64,000 nucleotides of DNA from Haliotis asinina (taxonomy: Eukaryota; Mollusca; Gastropoda; Lepetellida; Haliotidae). The translations under genes and the position numbers were made by a program. The stretch covers positions 7,743,501 through 7,807,500 of the forward strand of contig NC_090288.1 of NCBI RefSeq assembly GCF_037392515.1, read 5' to 3'. The notes under the pieces are model-generated. The model was not told the DNA's origin. It did no database searches and saw nothing but the letters and a program-made list of their open reading frames with translations. This document shows positions 32,832-44,215 of this stretch, piece after piece; position 1 is the first letter of the stretch, and each line of letters begins with the position of its first letter.

Positions 32832-32972
32832 TCGGATTGTTTTCAGCAATATACTAGCAACATCGCTGAAGGTTACACCCGGTACTGTAGTTCACACATT
32901 TTACCCATGTTGGGAATCGAACCCTGTCTTCAGCATGGCGAGCGTAGGTTTTATCCACAAGTATACCCAACA
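32832..32972 (-). mobile_element. SINE-A, moderately diverged
   Basis: TTTTCAGCAATATACTAGCA, ACACATTTTACCCATGTTGG, GAATCGAACCCTGTCTTCAG and an A-box complement with extra substitutions. Confidence 0.8.
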
Positions 32973-33016
32973 GAACAAATTCACAACAACGGAACACGGA
33001 ACTGTAAGGCTATATA

Positions 33017-33192
33017 CACTGGAAGCTGTCTAAATCGGCACTCACTGGGGCTGAAGATATAATCGAGTTTAGGTAATGTGCCGGATTATAGAGCTGATGG
33101 TAATTGTACAAACCACGGATGGGACTGAGATTATATGCTGGTGTTGACAACTTGCCGGATTGGGCAGATGCCGGTTTTGGCAGCTTCCACTG
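33017..33192. mobile_element. Mariner/Tc1-like MITE, second copy
   Basis: CACTGGAAGCTGTCTAAATC at the left and GGCAGCTTCCACTG at the right. Same 176-bp length and internal blocks as 3912-4087 (GTGCCGGAT, AGAGCTGATG, GGTGTTGACA, TTGCCGGATTGG). TA lies on each side. Confidence 0.85.
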
Positions 33193-34507
33193 TATGTTAT
33201 GTAAGCAGAATTATGTAAGAACTATACAATAAAGACTGTCACAGATGAACGTGTTTCACATTACGTTACATAATTTCATAGCACATATATTTAAGCCAGG
33301 AAATAAGGCAAAATATTATCACCAGTAGTATTGATGTTATAAGTATTCTCATTAACTGAGAGCTACAAGATCTAAACAAAAATAATGGAAAACCCTGCTA
33401 ATAGCAAAATCGACCTACAATGTTATCGTGTGCTGATGATTTAGTGTCACTCGGTGATCATACGTAGAGAGTATTCGGCTACAGCAGATATCCTCCAAGA
33501 CGATCAGCTTTTGTATTTCTATTTTATCATTTTGAGAAGTAGGGACACGTTGTGTTCTACTTGACACATGGTTTCGACTGTCTGTTTCAAATTATAGCTT
33601 ACTGAACAAAATTAAACGTGAACCTTATACCTTTAAGATACCGGCAGCCTTTGTGCACTAACTGCACAACAGAAATGAAATCAGCTTAGATATTTTTCAG
33701 AAAAAGTGAAGAAGAAAATCGATGCACGATGATAGTTGAGATGGTATAGAAAAGATAACTTTTGTGTAAACTGCAGGAGAAAAGAAATGAATCTAACCCA
33801 GAAAATATGACATCTTAAGCTGTACACGTCAATATCACAGACTGCACTGACACCATGATCAGGTGAAGGGACAGTTTAATATCTAATTCGACAGTTCCAG
33901 ATGAAACTGATGGAGGCCAGATATGTTAACGCCAATCACACTACATTGCTCGGTTTCAAAAGGAGGTCAACAACGAATCTAACTTGGTACGTATATTTCA
34001 ACATGGCCTCTTCTAAATTGTTTTGTCTCTTAACTGTCAGTGTATATGTCTAACTGGTAATGGATCACATAAATTGTTACGGTTAATATTTTGCCGTGAC
34101 AAATGTATAAGAAATCCCCTCAGAACCAGAAAAATATAACACAGACGCGTACTAAATATTCAATAATGTATTGAACAAAGTATTAGCAAGATACTACAAA
34201 TATCACAATAGGGGTTTGTAGAGTGAAATCTAAAATAATGGGTCATACATATATTATCAACTCACCAAAGTCTTGATTTTCAGTGAGAAAGAGTTATACA
34301 AAGAGGGAGACATACGTAGGTAGGCCGAATCATGATCAGAACTCAAGTTATTCCAAGTGTAAGTCCGAGTATGCGTGTCCAGTCAACACAACAGCCAGCC
34401 TTATGCATACACAGTCACTGATTCTTGAGCATTCCAGCGAAGTATGAAACCTTCGTGATTGGCCAGAAGAGAGGCAGCTCTAAGGCGCTGCCTTAAATGG
34501 TTTCATA

Positions 34508-34628
34508 ACTGGGAAACGATGACATGTGTCAACCAAGTCACCGAGCATGACCATGTCATGACGGTAATCGACTCTTATGACAAACACTGGTTGCTGAAGA
34601 TTTGGATTTACACTGGTGGTGTATGGTA
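34508..34628 (-). mobile_element. SINE-B fragment inside duplication copy B
   Basis: ACGATGACATGTGTCAACCA, AGTCACCGAGCATGACCATG, TCTTATGACAAACACTGGTT. Orthologous position to 29478-29592; it retains more of the middle. Confidence 0.8.
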
Positions 34629-36269
34629 TTGAAGGATGTGATAAAATGTATTAAAAGTCTGAGCAAAGAACATCAGAATCCGACGTTTAAATACATTTAT
34701 GTTAATCAGTAAAATGCATCACTCAGACACATGGATGTCGTTAAACGCACTTTCTGTCTGCAGTGAATGCTCCTCATCAAAACCTGTAAAATGGATAGAT
34801 TGTTTGACAACTGCAATATCACCAGATAAATCTAATAGAGTAGTTTACGTTGCGACGTTGCCAAACCCTAATCATTGCAACTGAAGGAGAGTACACACAT
34901 CAAATGCACCGACTCTGTCTCGGACACCGGTTTTCTCAATATTTATTGTCACTGTAATAACACACTGGCGACTTATTAACACAAAAAATGGCACGCAGCT
35001 GTCAGTTTGGGCAAGCTCTTGACTGGTTTAATAGAAAATGACCCAACTCTTCAATAACAGACCAAATTTCTTGAAGGTTTCCCTCGAAAGAAATTGCTCC
35101 AGCCCATTGATTTCCCGACATGTCACTGTTAGTCTCGTTCTTTCTGATCGTCAACAGCTGAAGTTCACGAGAGCATGCTAATCTCGCTGTTCACACCATA
35201 GTGGTTTCACTAGCGCTATTTAAAAAAGAACGGTTTCATGAAGACCTTGAAGGTAAATGGCTTTTGGAACTTGATTTTGTCGATTGTGTATACAACCTGT
35301 CATGAGTAAGAGGTTACTATTTCTGCAGAAGGTGAAGTTTTATCATTCAAAATGTTATGTGTGACGACAGTACTTGCATATTTCAGAAGGGATGGTTACA
35401 TTACAATATTAATTTTTTCAATCAGCTGAAGTTGCACGACAACATACTAATCTTCTGAAAGTTCAGGCGACAAGTTCCATGGTACAAGTTCCACCTGTAC
35501 GCTATTTAAAACATTTGTTGGTTGATAAGAAATAGATTAAGCGGTTTCATGAGAACTTCAAACGATAACGGTAGTTTGAAATCAATTTTGTATATCGTCT
35601 GTCATGAGTCAGAAGGTATTAATTCATCTTTCAAAATGCCATCTGTGAATAACGTTGAACTGGTTACAATTTTGTCGTCCAACATATTTTTCTTCGCAAT
35701 ATGTCATGATGAGTGGCAAAAATACATGTGAATTTGGATCAGTTCTCATTGCCCCATGACGTGTGTGTGATTTGAAAACTTTTTGTCACTTTTGGGTATT
35801 CCCTGTTGGAAGACCTTTGACTGTCATGTCATTTAATTTGTCATTAAAAACTGGTTTGGACGATATTTTTCTTGTTCTAGATCTGTTTTAAAGCGTGATT
35901 CGATGTCCATCATAGATTATAGTCTATCTGCGAGCTCACCTTTTCTTTGTCTCTGGTAATTGTGGAAATTTGTGCCCGTGGCTCTGCATGCAGGGTCATT
36001 TATGGTGTGCCTGCTGTGATATCGATGGAATATTCTCAAAGCGGGATAAACACGATGTCAGTACTTTTGGACCCAGGTCGTCAAGGCGACAAGAGTTAAC
36101 TTCAATTAACTACCAAGCTCCCCCAAAACCTTTCATGTGGAATCAACAAGCCATAATGTGTGATCTAAATGGTTGCACGTCCTTATTTCTCATTCTCATT
36201 ATAATTTCAGAAATAGTTATATACATCTTGATTAAGAATTGACGTTCCAAGTATGTCTTGACGAATGCC

Positions 36270-36460
36270 TTTAGTAAGACAGGGATTTGGATAGATCTTC
36301 AGCAGCCATGCTTATTACACAAGGCAACGAACAGGCTTGGGTAGTAGACTCACCGGCGGTGTAGATTTAAGTCATTGCGGAGATCGATGCTTATATCATT
36401 TCAATTATAGGAGTGATTGGTCAAGATTAATCACTCGATTGTGTGATCCAGATTCTACTG
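36270..36460 (+). mobile_element. SINE-B, heavily decayed
   Basis: GATCTTCAGCAGCCATGCTT, CATTGCGGAGATCGATGCTT, CGATTGTGTGATCCAGATTC. No tail. Absent from copy A, so it entered after the duplication. Confidence 0.6.
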
Positions 36461-37197
36461 GTGAGTGCGTCGTTGGGTAACCCAAATTATCCTGTTAGTG
36501 TGAACTGTATAAATGTCAGGACAAGGCATTCTAGCCTGCTCACAGCCATCGCCTATCTTCAGTGATTCATCATGCACGGAGTGTCCAGCAACTTTAACAC
36601 CCAAAGAAATCTCTTTCAGTTGATTGATTGAATGAATGTCTTTATTTCCTCCAGAATAGGAATCAAATATCACAGAAAGGCAGATACATTATTCACAATA
36701 CATTATTTGCATTACTATGTATATAAAATGAAAGTATGTGATATTCTGTGACAGCATGATGTTTTCCCATGTTTTTTTGTTTAAATTAAATCATGAATAT
36801 CCTCAGTGAAAAGCAATGACAGCATATCATTGTTTTCAACCACTGTATATTCTAGTCTTTCCCTCCACATTTTTGTTCACTCTCCGGGAGACGTCTGATT
36901 ACAATAGCCAGCTAAGCTGATATATCAGAGAATGAACCACTATAAATACATTCTTATATATAGTGGTCTATATCATGTTTTAGCAGCATGTAGATTTGCT
37001 ACACATGCTTATGAGGCGGCTAGTATTGTGACGTTAGTAGTAACATGACCACAGAAGAGATCATTTGTTATTGACTTGCAATCACAATTACACAGACTTC
37101 CTAAGAATTGCAATCTACCTAAAACCATTCATTGACCACAATCCAAGTTTGAAATAACCGAATCTTTTGGATGGCTTTTTCCCCAGATCTTGTTTAT

Positions 37198-37335
37198 GGT
37201 GAGCTGCATGTGCTTTTAGCAATATTCAAGTAATATGACTGCATGGGTACATCCGAGATGGACATCACGTAATGTACCTATGTCGTTAATTGACCCTTGC
37301 CTACAGAGTGACGAACGCTTTGACCAGGCTGGAAT
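37198..37335 (-). mobile_element. SINE-A, heavily decayed
   Basis: GTGCTTTTAGCAATATTCAA, ACTGCATGGGTACATCCGAG, AACGCTTTGACCAGGCTG. Absent from copy A. Confidence 0.55.
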
Positions 37336-38690
37336 ATTTAGCTCAACAACAAACAAAAACTCATTACAGAATGTCCAGGCCGTTATGCATAGTGAAATCC
37401 ACGTCACCTGATATATGACTGAATAACATTATTTGAATTTGGTCACAGCTATATATAGCTATAGCTGATGAAGCTCCAATGGTCTGAATGTTCTGTTTTG
37501 AAGCTGAGGGATTGTTGGTTTCGGCGTTAAGCAGCATGTAATAATTTATTCTCGTTCAAGGCGATTAACTGCTGGCCTTAACGGGTTTTCAATTAGATTC
37601 ATAAAAAAATCAATCATCACTTTAAAAAGCTAATTTGTAACAGACGGGGGAAATTGGGGTAGGTTTCAAATAAACGGGGGGAGATTTGGTATAATACTTT
37701 CTGCACTTGGGATTAAAAAGAAATACTGTTTCAGCTACAAACGTAATCTTAAACGCAATTATAGTTTGGGGAAATAGCTCATGCAGGCTTTGTTTCAATT
37801 CAATTTTTCACATGTTGTTTCCCCGGTCACCTGAGTGAATGATGTTATTGAAAATCCGTAATGGCAAATACAGTCGTTTTTCCTTGCTTCATGTTTTCAA
37901 GCGTGGGTTGACATATGACTGTCAAATTACAAGCTCGCATTGGGAGACTGTAGATACGTTGTGCATTTAGATGACGTACTCTGAAACAAATGGACGCCCT
38001 TCTAATGTTTCTGGAGCTTAACTTTCTGCTCGGTTTCGTAAACAATCGATACTGGATTTGCTTGCTCCAACAAAATAATACCGACATAGCAAATTACCAA
38101 ATTGCTCCTAGCAAATGGCAAGAAACGAATTCGAAAAATAGTATTGATCTTGTCTGACTAGATAATTGAAAATTGCCAGACGATTGGCGTTTTTAAAGAT
38201 GGGTTTCCAATCTAAGTCACGTTTTCAGTCACGAATGGATGACCTGTTATTTGAAGTTTAAACAAAATGAAACGACGAAGGAAAGGGAGACATTTACAGT
38301 GGTGAATATTGATCTTTATTCTTGAAGGAAGATCTTAAAGTGATTCTTTGGGTACAATAGATAAAAAAAGGCTATGATTAGAGTGCGAATCGACTAGAAT
38401 GAATCAGAGGCCAGACTATACGAATACTGAGTGGGTGGTACCGTGTTCCGGTGGCGTGGGTCGGGGCTCATGCTTTCTTTGACAGGTTTGCCTGACCCAC
38501 CTTGGTTTTGCAGAACGTGGAGTTGGCAGATCACAATGTAAATCCACCTCGCGCGGCTGCCAAGACTCAAACCTGCAAAACATATGATTACAGGTGACTT
38601 CTATTTTGCTGACATTAGCACCTTTCGTCAAGAATTTAAATAACGGGCCTGAATCTCGTGAACATTCCCAATTAGTACAACAACTAATAA

Positions 38691-38819
38691 ATCATACCGG
38701 ATGTTGTGGAAGCTTATGCCAGAATATGGACCAATGAAGAAGATGATCCGGTTGAATATCTTTCAGACTTCATTACCCCAGTGCGAGATTTCGTCAATGC
38801 TGGACATTCTAATTGGTAA
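38691..38819 (+). other. Coding-like segment of 42 codons, possible last exon
   Basis: One frame reads without stops to TAA at 38817-38819. Its composition looks protein-like, with acidic, aromatic and branched residues (IIPDVVEAYARIWTNEEDD, then PVEYLSDFITPVRDFVNAGH). A splice acceptor is possible within it (TTATGCCAG|A near 38727). In-frame stops lie immediately upstream. I know no family for it. It may be the end of a gene, a fragment of an old element, or chance. Confidence 0.25.
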
Positions 38820-39028
38820 CATTTTTGTGAAATTTGGACTGTAAAACATTTCTTTAACTTAAACTTCCGGTTCATCGATGATCTAATATCGTTTAGTAAC
38901 CATCAAAATAACCAATTCCCATTCGGTGACTTGCCCTTATAAATTTGCGGTTACATAGACCAGTGAGGCAGCTTGAACTGTCTCATACTTAGACCTATGC
39001 ATAATGAATCAGATTTACAAAAATCTGT

Positions 39029-39130
39029 TCAATTGCGTAGCTCGATGTTGATGCTGTTGATCACTGGATTGTCTGCTTCAGACTCGATATGTGTACAAAC
39101 AGCGTCATTCAGCTGTAATGCTGCTGAAAC
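39029..39130 (+). mobile_element. SINE-B 3' half
   Basis: AATTGCGTAGCTCGATGTTG, TGATCACTGGATTGTCTGCT, TCAGACTCGATATGTGTACA. It ends at CAGCTGTAATGCTGCTGAAA without ACTC repeats. Confidence 0.8.
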
Positions 39131-40011
39131 AAACATATACTCACGATATAGTCACAATTTTACTATCCGACTGCTTTTGACAGAGATTTATTATAAAATG
39201 TGGAAAACTTCTATTTAAAACGAGACAAAACGTGGTTATCCACGTTAGGGCTATTAAGCATAACCCCTACAGGTTCCGCTCTGTGCTACCAGACTTAAGT
39301 CGACACAAGATCAAAATCACCCTTTAAATCCTTACAAGCGAACTCACATTTGAAACCCTAACAACCCAGTATCACCAGACCTTTAACGGCCCAGCAAGGT
39401 CAGCCGAAGGGTCAAGGTCGGAAGACTCAGTTTTTGTGCTTGGAATGTGTTTTCTGAAATGAGGAAACACGACTTGCAAACGAACTACTACACCACAAGG
39501 GAAACGACTTAAGTAATGAGCTGAAAATAAGCTACCCAAAGGGACGCAGGAAACATCCGCATAAAACTTGATTTTCGTAGCTCTTTTATACGACGAATGA
39601 ATATGGGAGTTAAAATTGATCTTCAGTAACTTCATGACTGTCAAAAAGGTTCGCACACTTTGCCAAATCCAAATGGCGTAGATAGCTGAAGAAGTCTATT
39701 CTTACGGCAAAAAGGCCGCTTTGATTAAACAAACAATGCGGGCACGTGACTAGAATGGTAACTGAACTCAAAACAATAAATTCGTACTTAAAGAGACTGA
39801 TCAATTCCCTGAAATTGGTTATGGGCGTCAGTGCCATAAACTGTAACCCTTACAGGTTCAGCTCAGTGAGAACCATAATTTCTTATGGATGTGGAAAGGG
39901 TTTTGTCTTTTCTATGCGCAAAATTGCATTAACGTTGATGATATAATTCAGACTTTTCAGCTGCAGATATTCACTCTACAGGCGTGTTCTAATCAGTGAT
40001 ATTCACACCAG
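39131..40011. other. No gene; short local duplication
   Basis: CCCTACAGGTTCCGCTCTGTG near 39267 and CCCTTACAGGTTCAGCTCAG near 39847 are related, about 580 bp apart. Nothing else is recognised. Confidence 0.35.
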
Positions 40012-40205
40012 TGAATGGGTTTAGTTTTAAGCCGCTTTTTAGCAATATTTCAGCATCACGGTGTTCACATCGGCTTGAGCGGGTAAGACATTAGCAACAT
40101 TTCTGCAATACTACGGCAAGATCACATATGTGACTCTCATTGTATCCATATTGAGAACTGAACTGTGTCTTCTGCGTGGCGTACCTTGGCCTCCTCCAAA
40201 AGGCT
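40012..40205 (-). mobile_element. SINE-A, decayed, with extra internal sequence
   Basis: GTTTTAAGCCGCTTTTTAGC, AATATTTCAGCATCACGG, then a second GCAACATTTCTGCAATACTA block, and a B-box complement near TTGAGAACTGAACTGTGTC. The doubled middle suggests two overlapping insertions. Confidence 0.55.
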
Positions 40206-41014
40206 AAATTCACAATGGCTGCATCAATTCACAATAGAGCTGGCAATTGTGAGCCTATTTCCTACAAACAGCATTTCGTGAAGATGGTGTTGAGCAAAAC
40301 AGTAGATCAGTTTTGTCATAAATGATAAAATTTTACATGACATTACAAAAATCAGTAGTGCATAATGTAGTAGGGTTTGGGTTTGAAATATGGCAAATGA
40401 TACCCAGAGTTTAGATACGTATTACTGATAACAATAGGATCAATATTTTGGAAGGCATCCTTTACATTAAGCAATGTGACATACTCTACAGAATGTGTTG
40501 AAACATGACAACTGCGCAAAGCGTGACCGTCTGAGGTGTGACAATAGCACCATGTTGAGAGATCTTTATGATCCACGGTGACATGTGTTCTGATGACAAA
40601 CGGTACAAGGTTGAAGGTGTCGACACGAAATCAGCACTGTAGGCTGCATGAAATACAAATACATATTGGATGACAGTCTACATCCGGGTTTCAGTCAGAC
40701 TAGCAGTACATGCAATCATCAAAACAAGGTTCATAAAAACATGAACAAAATTAATAAAAAGTAATAAAAAAATCTTCACCTCTGCTGATAAATGTATGTT
40801 AAAACTAATTTGTTGACATACAAAATATGGATAAGAAAATCTATTTTGCGAGTGTGGAGCTTCGGTCCAGATCTTTGAAAGACAATGTCCCACTTTCGAC
40901 ATAAAGGAGGCCCTATTCCTGCATTTGTCAGTGTTGTTCTTCCAATTTTCTGCAATACCACTCCAAGGAAAACATTTAGATGTGTCAAGTGCTTAAAAAA
41001 TACTTTTCACATTT
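40206..41014. other. No gene recognised
   Basis: AT-rich; minus-strand frames at 40678-40988 overlap one another and have no supporting motif. Confidence 0.35.
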
Positions 41015-41440
41015 CACTCAATCACACACTCTCACACAAGTTATCGCTCACTCACGCACACATCCTTTTTCACTCACTCAAGCACACACCGCAATAGGTA
41101 GTAATGATCTGAAAGGCCAAGTTAAACAACATTTCACTAATTCACTCTCACACCCGCGCACACGCACTCACGCGCACACATATTATCTCTTACTCCATCA
41201 CGCACACACGAGATAAAAACAAAAGTAAAAACTTAAAAATCTGAAAGACCATGTTCAACCAAACTTCACTCACTCAGTCAGTCACGCACACACCCAAACA
41301 TTGTCTCTGACTCAAGCACACCCAGAAATAATAGTGTAATAATCTGGATGACAGAGCTAAACCACGCTCACTCACGTACACATACCATTTCACTCACGCG
41401 CACACCACAATAAAGTGAGCCGTGCTGAAATATGTGATAC
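41015..41440. repeat. Satellite rich in CACTCACTC/CGCACACAC
   Basis: Units of about 100-135 bp: an AT-containing core (ATGATCTGAAAGGCCAAGTT, AATCTGAAAGACCATGTTC, AATAATCTGGATGACAGAGC at about 41099, 41237, 41339), followed by a long run of TCACTCAC and GCACACAC. A fourth core lies beyond the inserted SINE. Confidence 0.75.
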
Positions 41441-41474
41441 AATCTGGTGGTCAGTTACATCTCATTTCACTACC

Positions 41475-41757
41475 GACCCGTGAAGGTCCCGGGGTAGAAT
41501 AGGCCTTCAGCAACCCATGCTTGCCATAAAAGGTGACTATGCTTGTCGTAAGAGGCGACTAACGGGATCGGGTGGTCAGACTAGCTGACTTGGTTGACAC
41601 ATGTCATCGGTTCCCCATTGCGCAGATCTATGCTCATGTTGTTGATCACTGGATTGACTGGTCCAGACTCGATTATTTACAGACCGTCGCCATATAGCTG
41701 GAATATTGCTAAGTGCGACGTAAAACTGAACTCACTCACTCACTCACTCACTCACTC
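41475..41757 (+). mobile_element. SINE-B, full length, inserted in the satellite
   Basis: ACCCGTGAAGGTCCCGGGGT head, GCCATAAAAGGTGACTATGC, CGTAAGAGGCGACTAACGGG, TGACACATGTCATCGGTTCC, TTTACAGACCGTCGCCATAT, AATATTGCTAAGTGCGACGT, then about seven ACTC units. It is the best reference copy of the family here. Confidence 0.95.
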
Positions 41758-41870
41758 ATTTCACTACCTTAATCACACACGCACACATCATCTTTCACTC
41801 ACTCACACACACACTGCTATAACTGTGTAATTATCTGGAAGGCCGAGTTAAACCAAAATTTATATTGTTT
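41758..41870. repeat. Satellite, continuation after the SINE
   Basis: CACACACGCACACATC, TTTCACTCACTCACACACAC and a fourth core, TAATTATCTGGAAGGCCGAG. Confidence 0.75.
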
Positions 41871-41900
41871 TAATGTAAGTGTAACTTGAAACAACAAGGC

Positions 41901-41974
41901 TATAAAACCATAAACCCTGCCGTTTGACAGAACACCGCCAGGAAGTCATGTGACCGGCAGGAAATCATGTGACC
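41901..41974 (+). promoter_or_regulatory. TATA promoter with tandem TCATGTGACC boxes
   Basis: TATAAAA at 41901-41907, about 170 bp before the ATG at 42077. TCATGTGACC occurs at 41946-41955 and again at 41965-41974, each after CAGGAA. TCATGTG is the M-box recognised by MiT/TFE-type bHLH factors. Function is inferred. With this TATA box the boxes would lie in the 5' leader. Confidence 0.5.
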
Positions 41975-42076
41975 TCGCTATGCTGCTGGATCAATAGCGA
42001 CTCCGAGTGAGAGTTGAGAGACAGAGGCTGTTGCCAATGGAGGCAGAGTGATTTGATAACACCAAACACACAAGCC

Positions 42077-42148
42077 ATGTACGCCTTCAAAATGCTTCTA
42101 CTACCAGTCTTTGGCGTTCTTCTTACCTCTATCGCAGGACTTTCACAG
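42077..42148 (+). CDS. Signal-peptide exon of an unidentified secreted protein (gene 3, partial)
   Basis: ATG in good context (CAAGCCATGT) opens 24 codons: M-Y-A-F-K-M, then a leucine-rich hydrophobic core (LLLPVFGVLLTS) and IAGLSQ. It ends at CAG|GTAACT, a splice donor in phase 0. The layout (TATA box, short signal exon, phase-0 donor) matches genes 1 and 2, but the mature part was not found with confidence. A stop-free run after a possible acceptor at 45027-45030 (GCTACAG|TCTGAC) to TAA at 45247 would join in frame and add 72 residues; it has no cysteines and no recognised domain. A cysteine-rich exon beyond my detection is equally possible. Confidence 0.5.
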
Positions 42149-43756
42149 GTAACTTTTATTAATTCTTCATTTAAACCCCATTTTAAACAACGGCCATTGA
42201 ATTTGAATCCCAGTTAGGTTGATGGGTGCAACGGTAAAGTGCGCTTAAATAAGGACAGTGATACTATAATGTTCGTATGTTGTAAGTGTTGTACTCTTGA
42301 CTGAAAATGATGACTAGAAACCATGGGAGACCGCGATACCCGGTTTTCAACTGTATTATTTCAACCAATCACCATATCACGATAATGTAATATGCAGACA
42401 CTTTACAACCCGAAAACATAACATCGGCTGATCCGAAACTCATAAGTAGAAGGTAAACCAATACTCGAGCTTTTGCGAACGCAGTGCACTAGAAACCAAC
42501 CTTCCTAATCCCATCTTCTCACAGAATGCTGTCGTGCATTATACCAGCAAACACAGGAGCATTATTACGTCCGAAATATATACGTTTAAATGAGCCTTTA
42601 AATATTTTGAAACTTTTGAAACATTTTATAATGCTTAATAAATTCGCTCCAGATTTCGTTTTAGAACCAGATTGGAATGACACATTATGTTACTGGCGCA
42701 TTTCCCATCGTAAAACAAAAACGCCCTAGTGGGATCTGATTTCAAAATCATATTATATTTTTTGTAACGGGAAGAATCTGCGTAGAAGAAAACGCTAATG
42801 TACTCGTGTCGTCTGTTTTTAGATTTATTTGGATTGTCAGTTGTGAAACACAAACCTTTTTGGTTTATAAATCTGACGTCCAAGGCGTGAAGCCTCTGCC
42901 AACTGATTAAAAAGAACATATCCTCCGTAAAACCAGTAAGGTAAGAATACCTAGAGCACGACCACTGGACAAATAGTACCGTACATTACGCGCGAGTAAG
43001 AAACATTTCAGGTTTTCGTGTTCAAACAGTGTGTTTTCATATTGAGTATCAGTATCATTGATACCGTGTTCATGCTTTGAATATCGGAAACGGACTGCGT
43101 AAACGCACGTGTGTATTTACGATATAGTTCATGGTAAGCCTGTTTACTTTATTCGCTGAAAACTTATGTTTGTCATTGGTAAACATCTGCTGGTATGTCT
43201 AGGGTATGGTCAGAATAACATTGACTATGGTCGTATTGAACGCGTTCTGCTATTGGGATAACCTTGTCTGGACTCCAAGTGTTTCTGGAGACCTTTTATC
43301 CTTTGATTGATATTATTTAATTATTCATATGTATCATATCATTTGTGGCATATCAAAAGATGGATTCGTTGTTGCGTGGGGTGAAGCGTTACAGCTTGAT
43401 ACCACAGGGGCACGGGTTTGAATAGAGTCGTGTTCTGTGTTGAGAGGGTATGCATGTCTACGGTGGTATCGTGTCCCAGTAGATTAGCACTATTCAACCG
43501 AGTAAAGGCTCACAAGTACAAATAGTCACACACGCAATATTCACTCACTCACACAAACACACGCACACGCACACACATATTGCTATACAGGTTCATTCAC
43601 CGTGTATGTTCGTTACACCCCATTTAGCCTCATCTCTCATATCATTCATCACATGAAGTGAATGAACCATTCCACACAAACTGATTGTCTCAGTAAAATG
43701 TAATGTACAGTAAAAGTGTAATGTCTACTTGTCTTCAGCCACCGCAGTTTAGACAT
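42149..43756. other. No exon recognised; decayed SINE-A head
   Basis: GCGTGGGGTGAAGCGTTAC and GGCACGGGTTTGAATAGAG at about 43374-43430 resemble a SINE-A head. A CA-rich run lies at 43545-43578. The remainder is unassigned and may be intron of gene 3. Confidence 0.4.
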
Positions 43757-44215
43757 TAACACGTAAACCATAAATCCTTGATTCTACATTCAGCGGTTTA
43801 GCTTGACTGTGAAGTCTGATGATTGAGGCACCACAACTGAGACAAGAACACATATGCCCATAAATCCTTGATTCTACATTCAGCGTTTTGCCTTCCTTAT
43901 GAAATGCTATGTTAGAGGCATCACGGCCGAGATACCATACATCCTCGATCTCCACATTCAGCGTTTTGCCTTCCCTATGAAATCTTATGTTAGAGGCACC
44001 ACAGCTGAGATAGGGGCACATATGCACATAAATCCTTGATGTCTACATTCACAATTTTGCCTTGGCAAGGAATCTTTATGTTAGATGAACCATAGCTTAG
44101 ACAGGAACGCACATGCACGTAAGTCATTGCAACTGACGCCAACATTCAAGTTTCGCCTAGACAAAGAAGCCTTACTTTCGAGGGACCCAGTTCTCAGACA
44201 AGGATGAAGACATAT
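43757..44215. repeat. Tandem array, period about 80-91 bp, 4-5 units
   Basis: The unit core CATAAATCCTTGATTCTACA then TTCAGCG, TTTTGCCTTCC and GAGGCACCACAGCTGAGA recurs at about 43769, 43859, 43938, 44029 and, weakly, 44117. Over three units the minus strand stays open, repeating a motif of about 30 residues around GKTLNVE and LSCGAS. Divergence between units argues for an old array. Confidence 0.75.

Larger units (their letters stand above)
33540..38430. repeat. Tandem segmental duplication, copy B
   Basis: It follows the order of copy A but is about 1.2 kb longer. It has extra sequence at about 34085-34500, a second internal repeat of the CAGCTGAAGTT-CTATTTAAA block (about 35150-35400 and 35425-35740), and decayed SINE insertions at 36270-36460 and 37198-37335. 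Frames present in copy A are interrupted here. Confidence 0.85.

Noticed and set aside
43757-44215. CRISPR-like array
   Set aside because: Units are 80-91 bp and diverged throughout, without constant repeats and unique spacers, in an animal genome.
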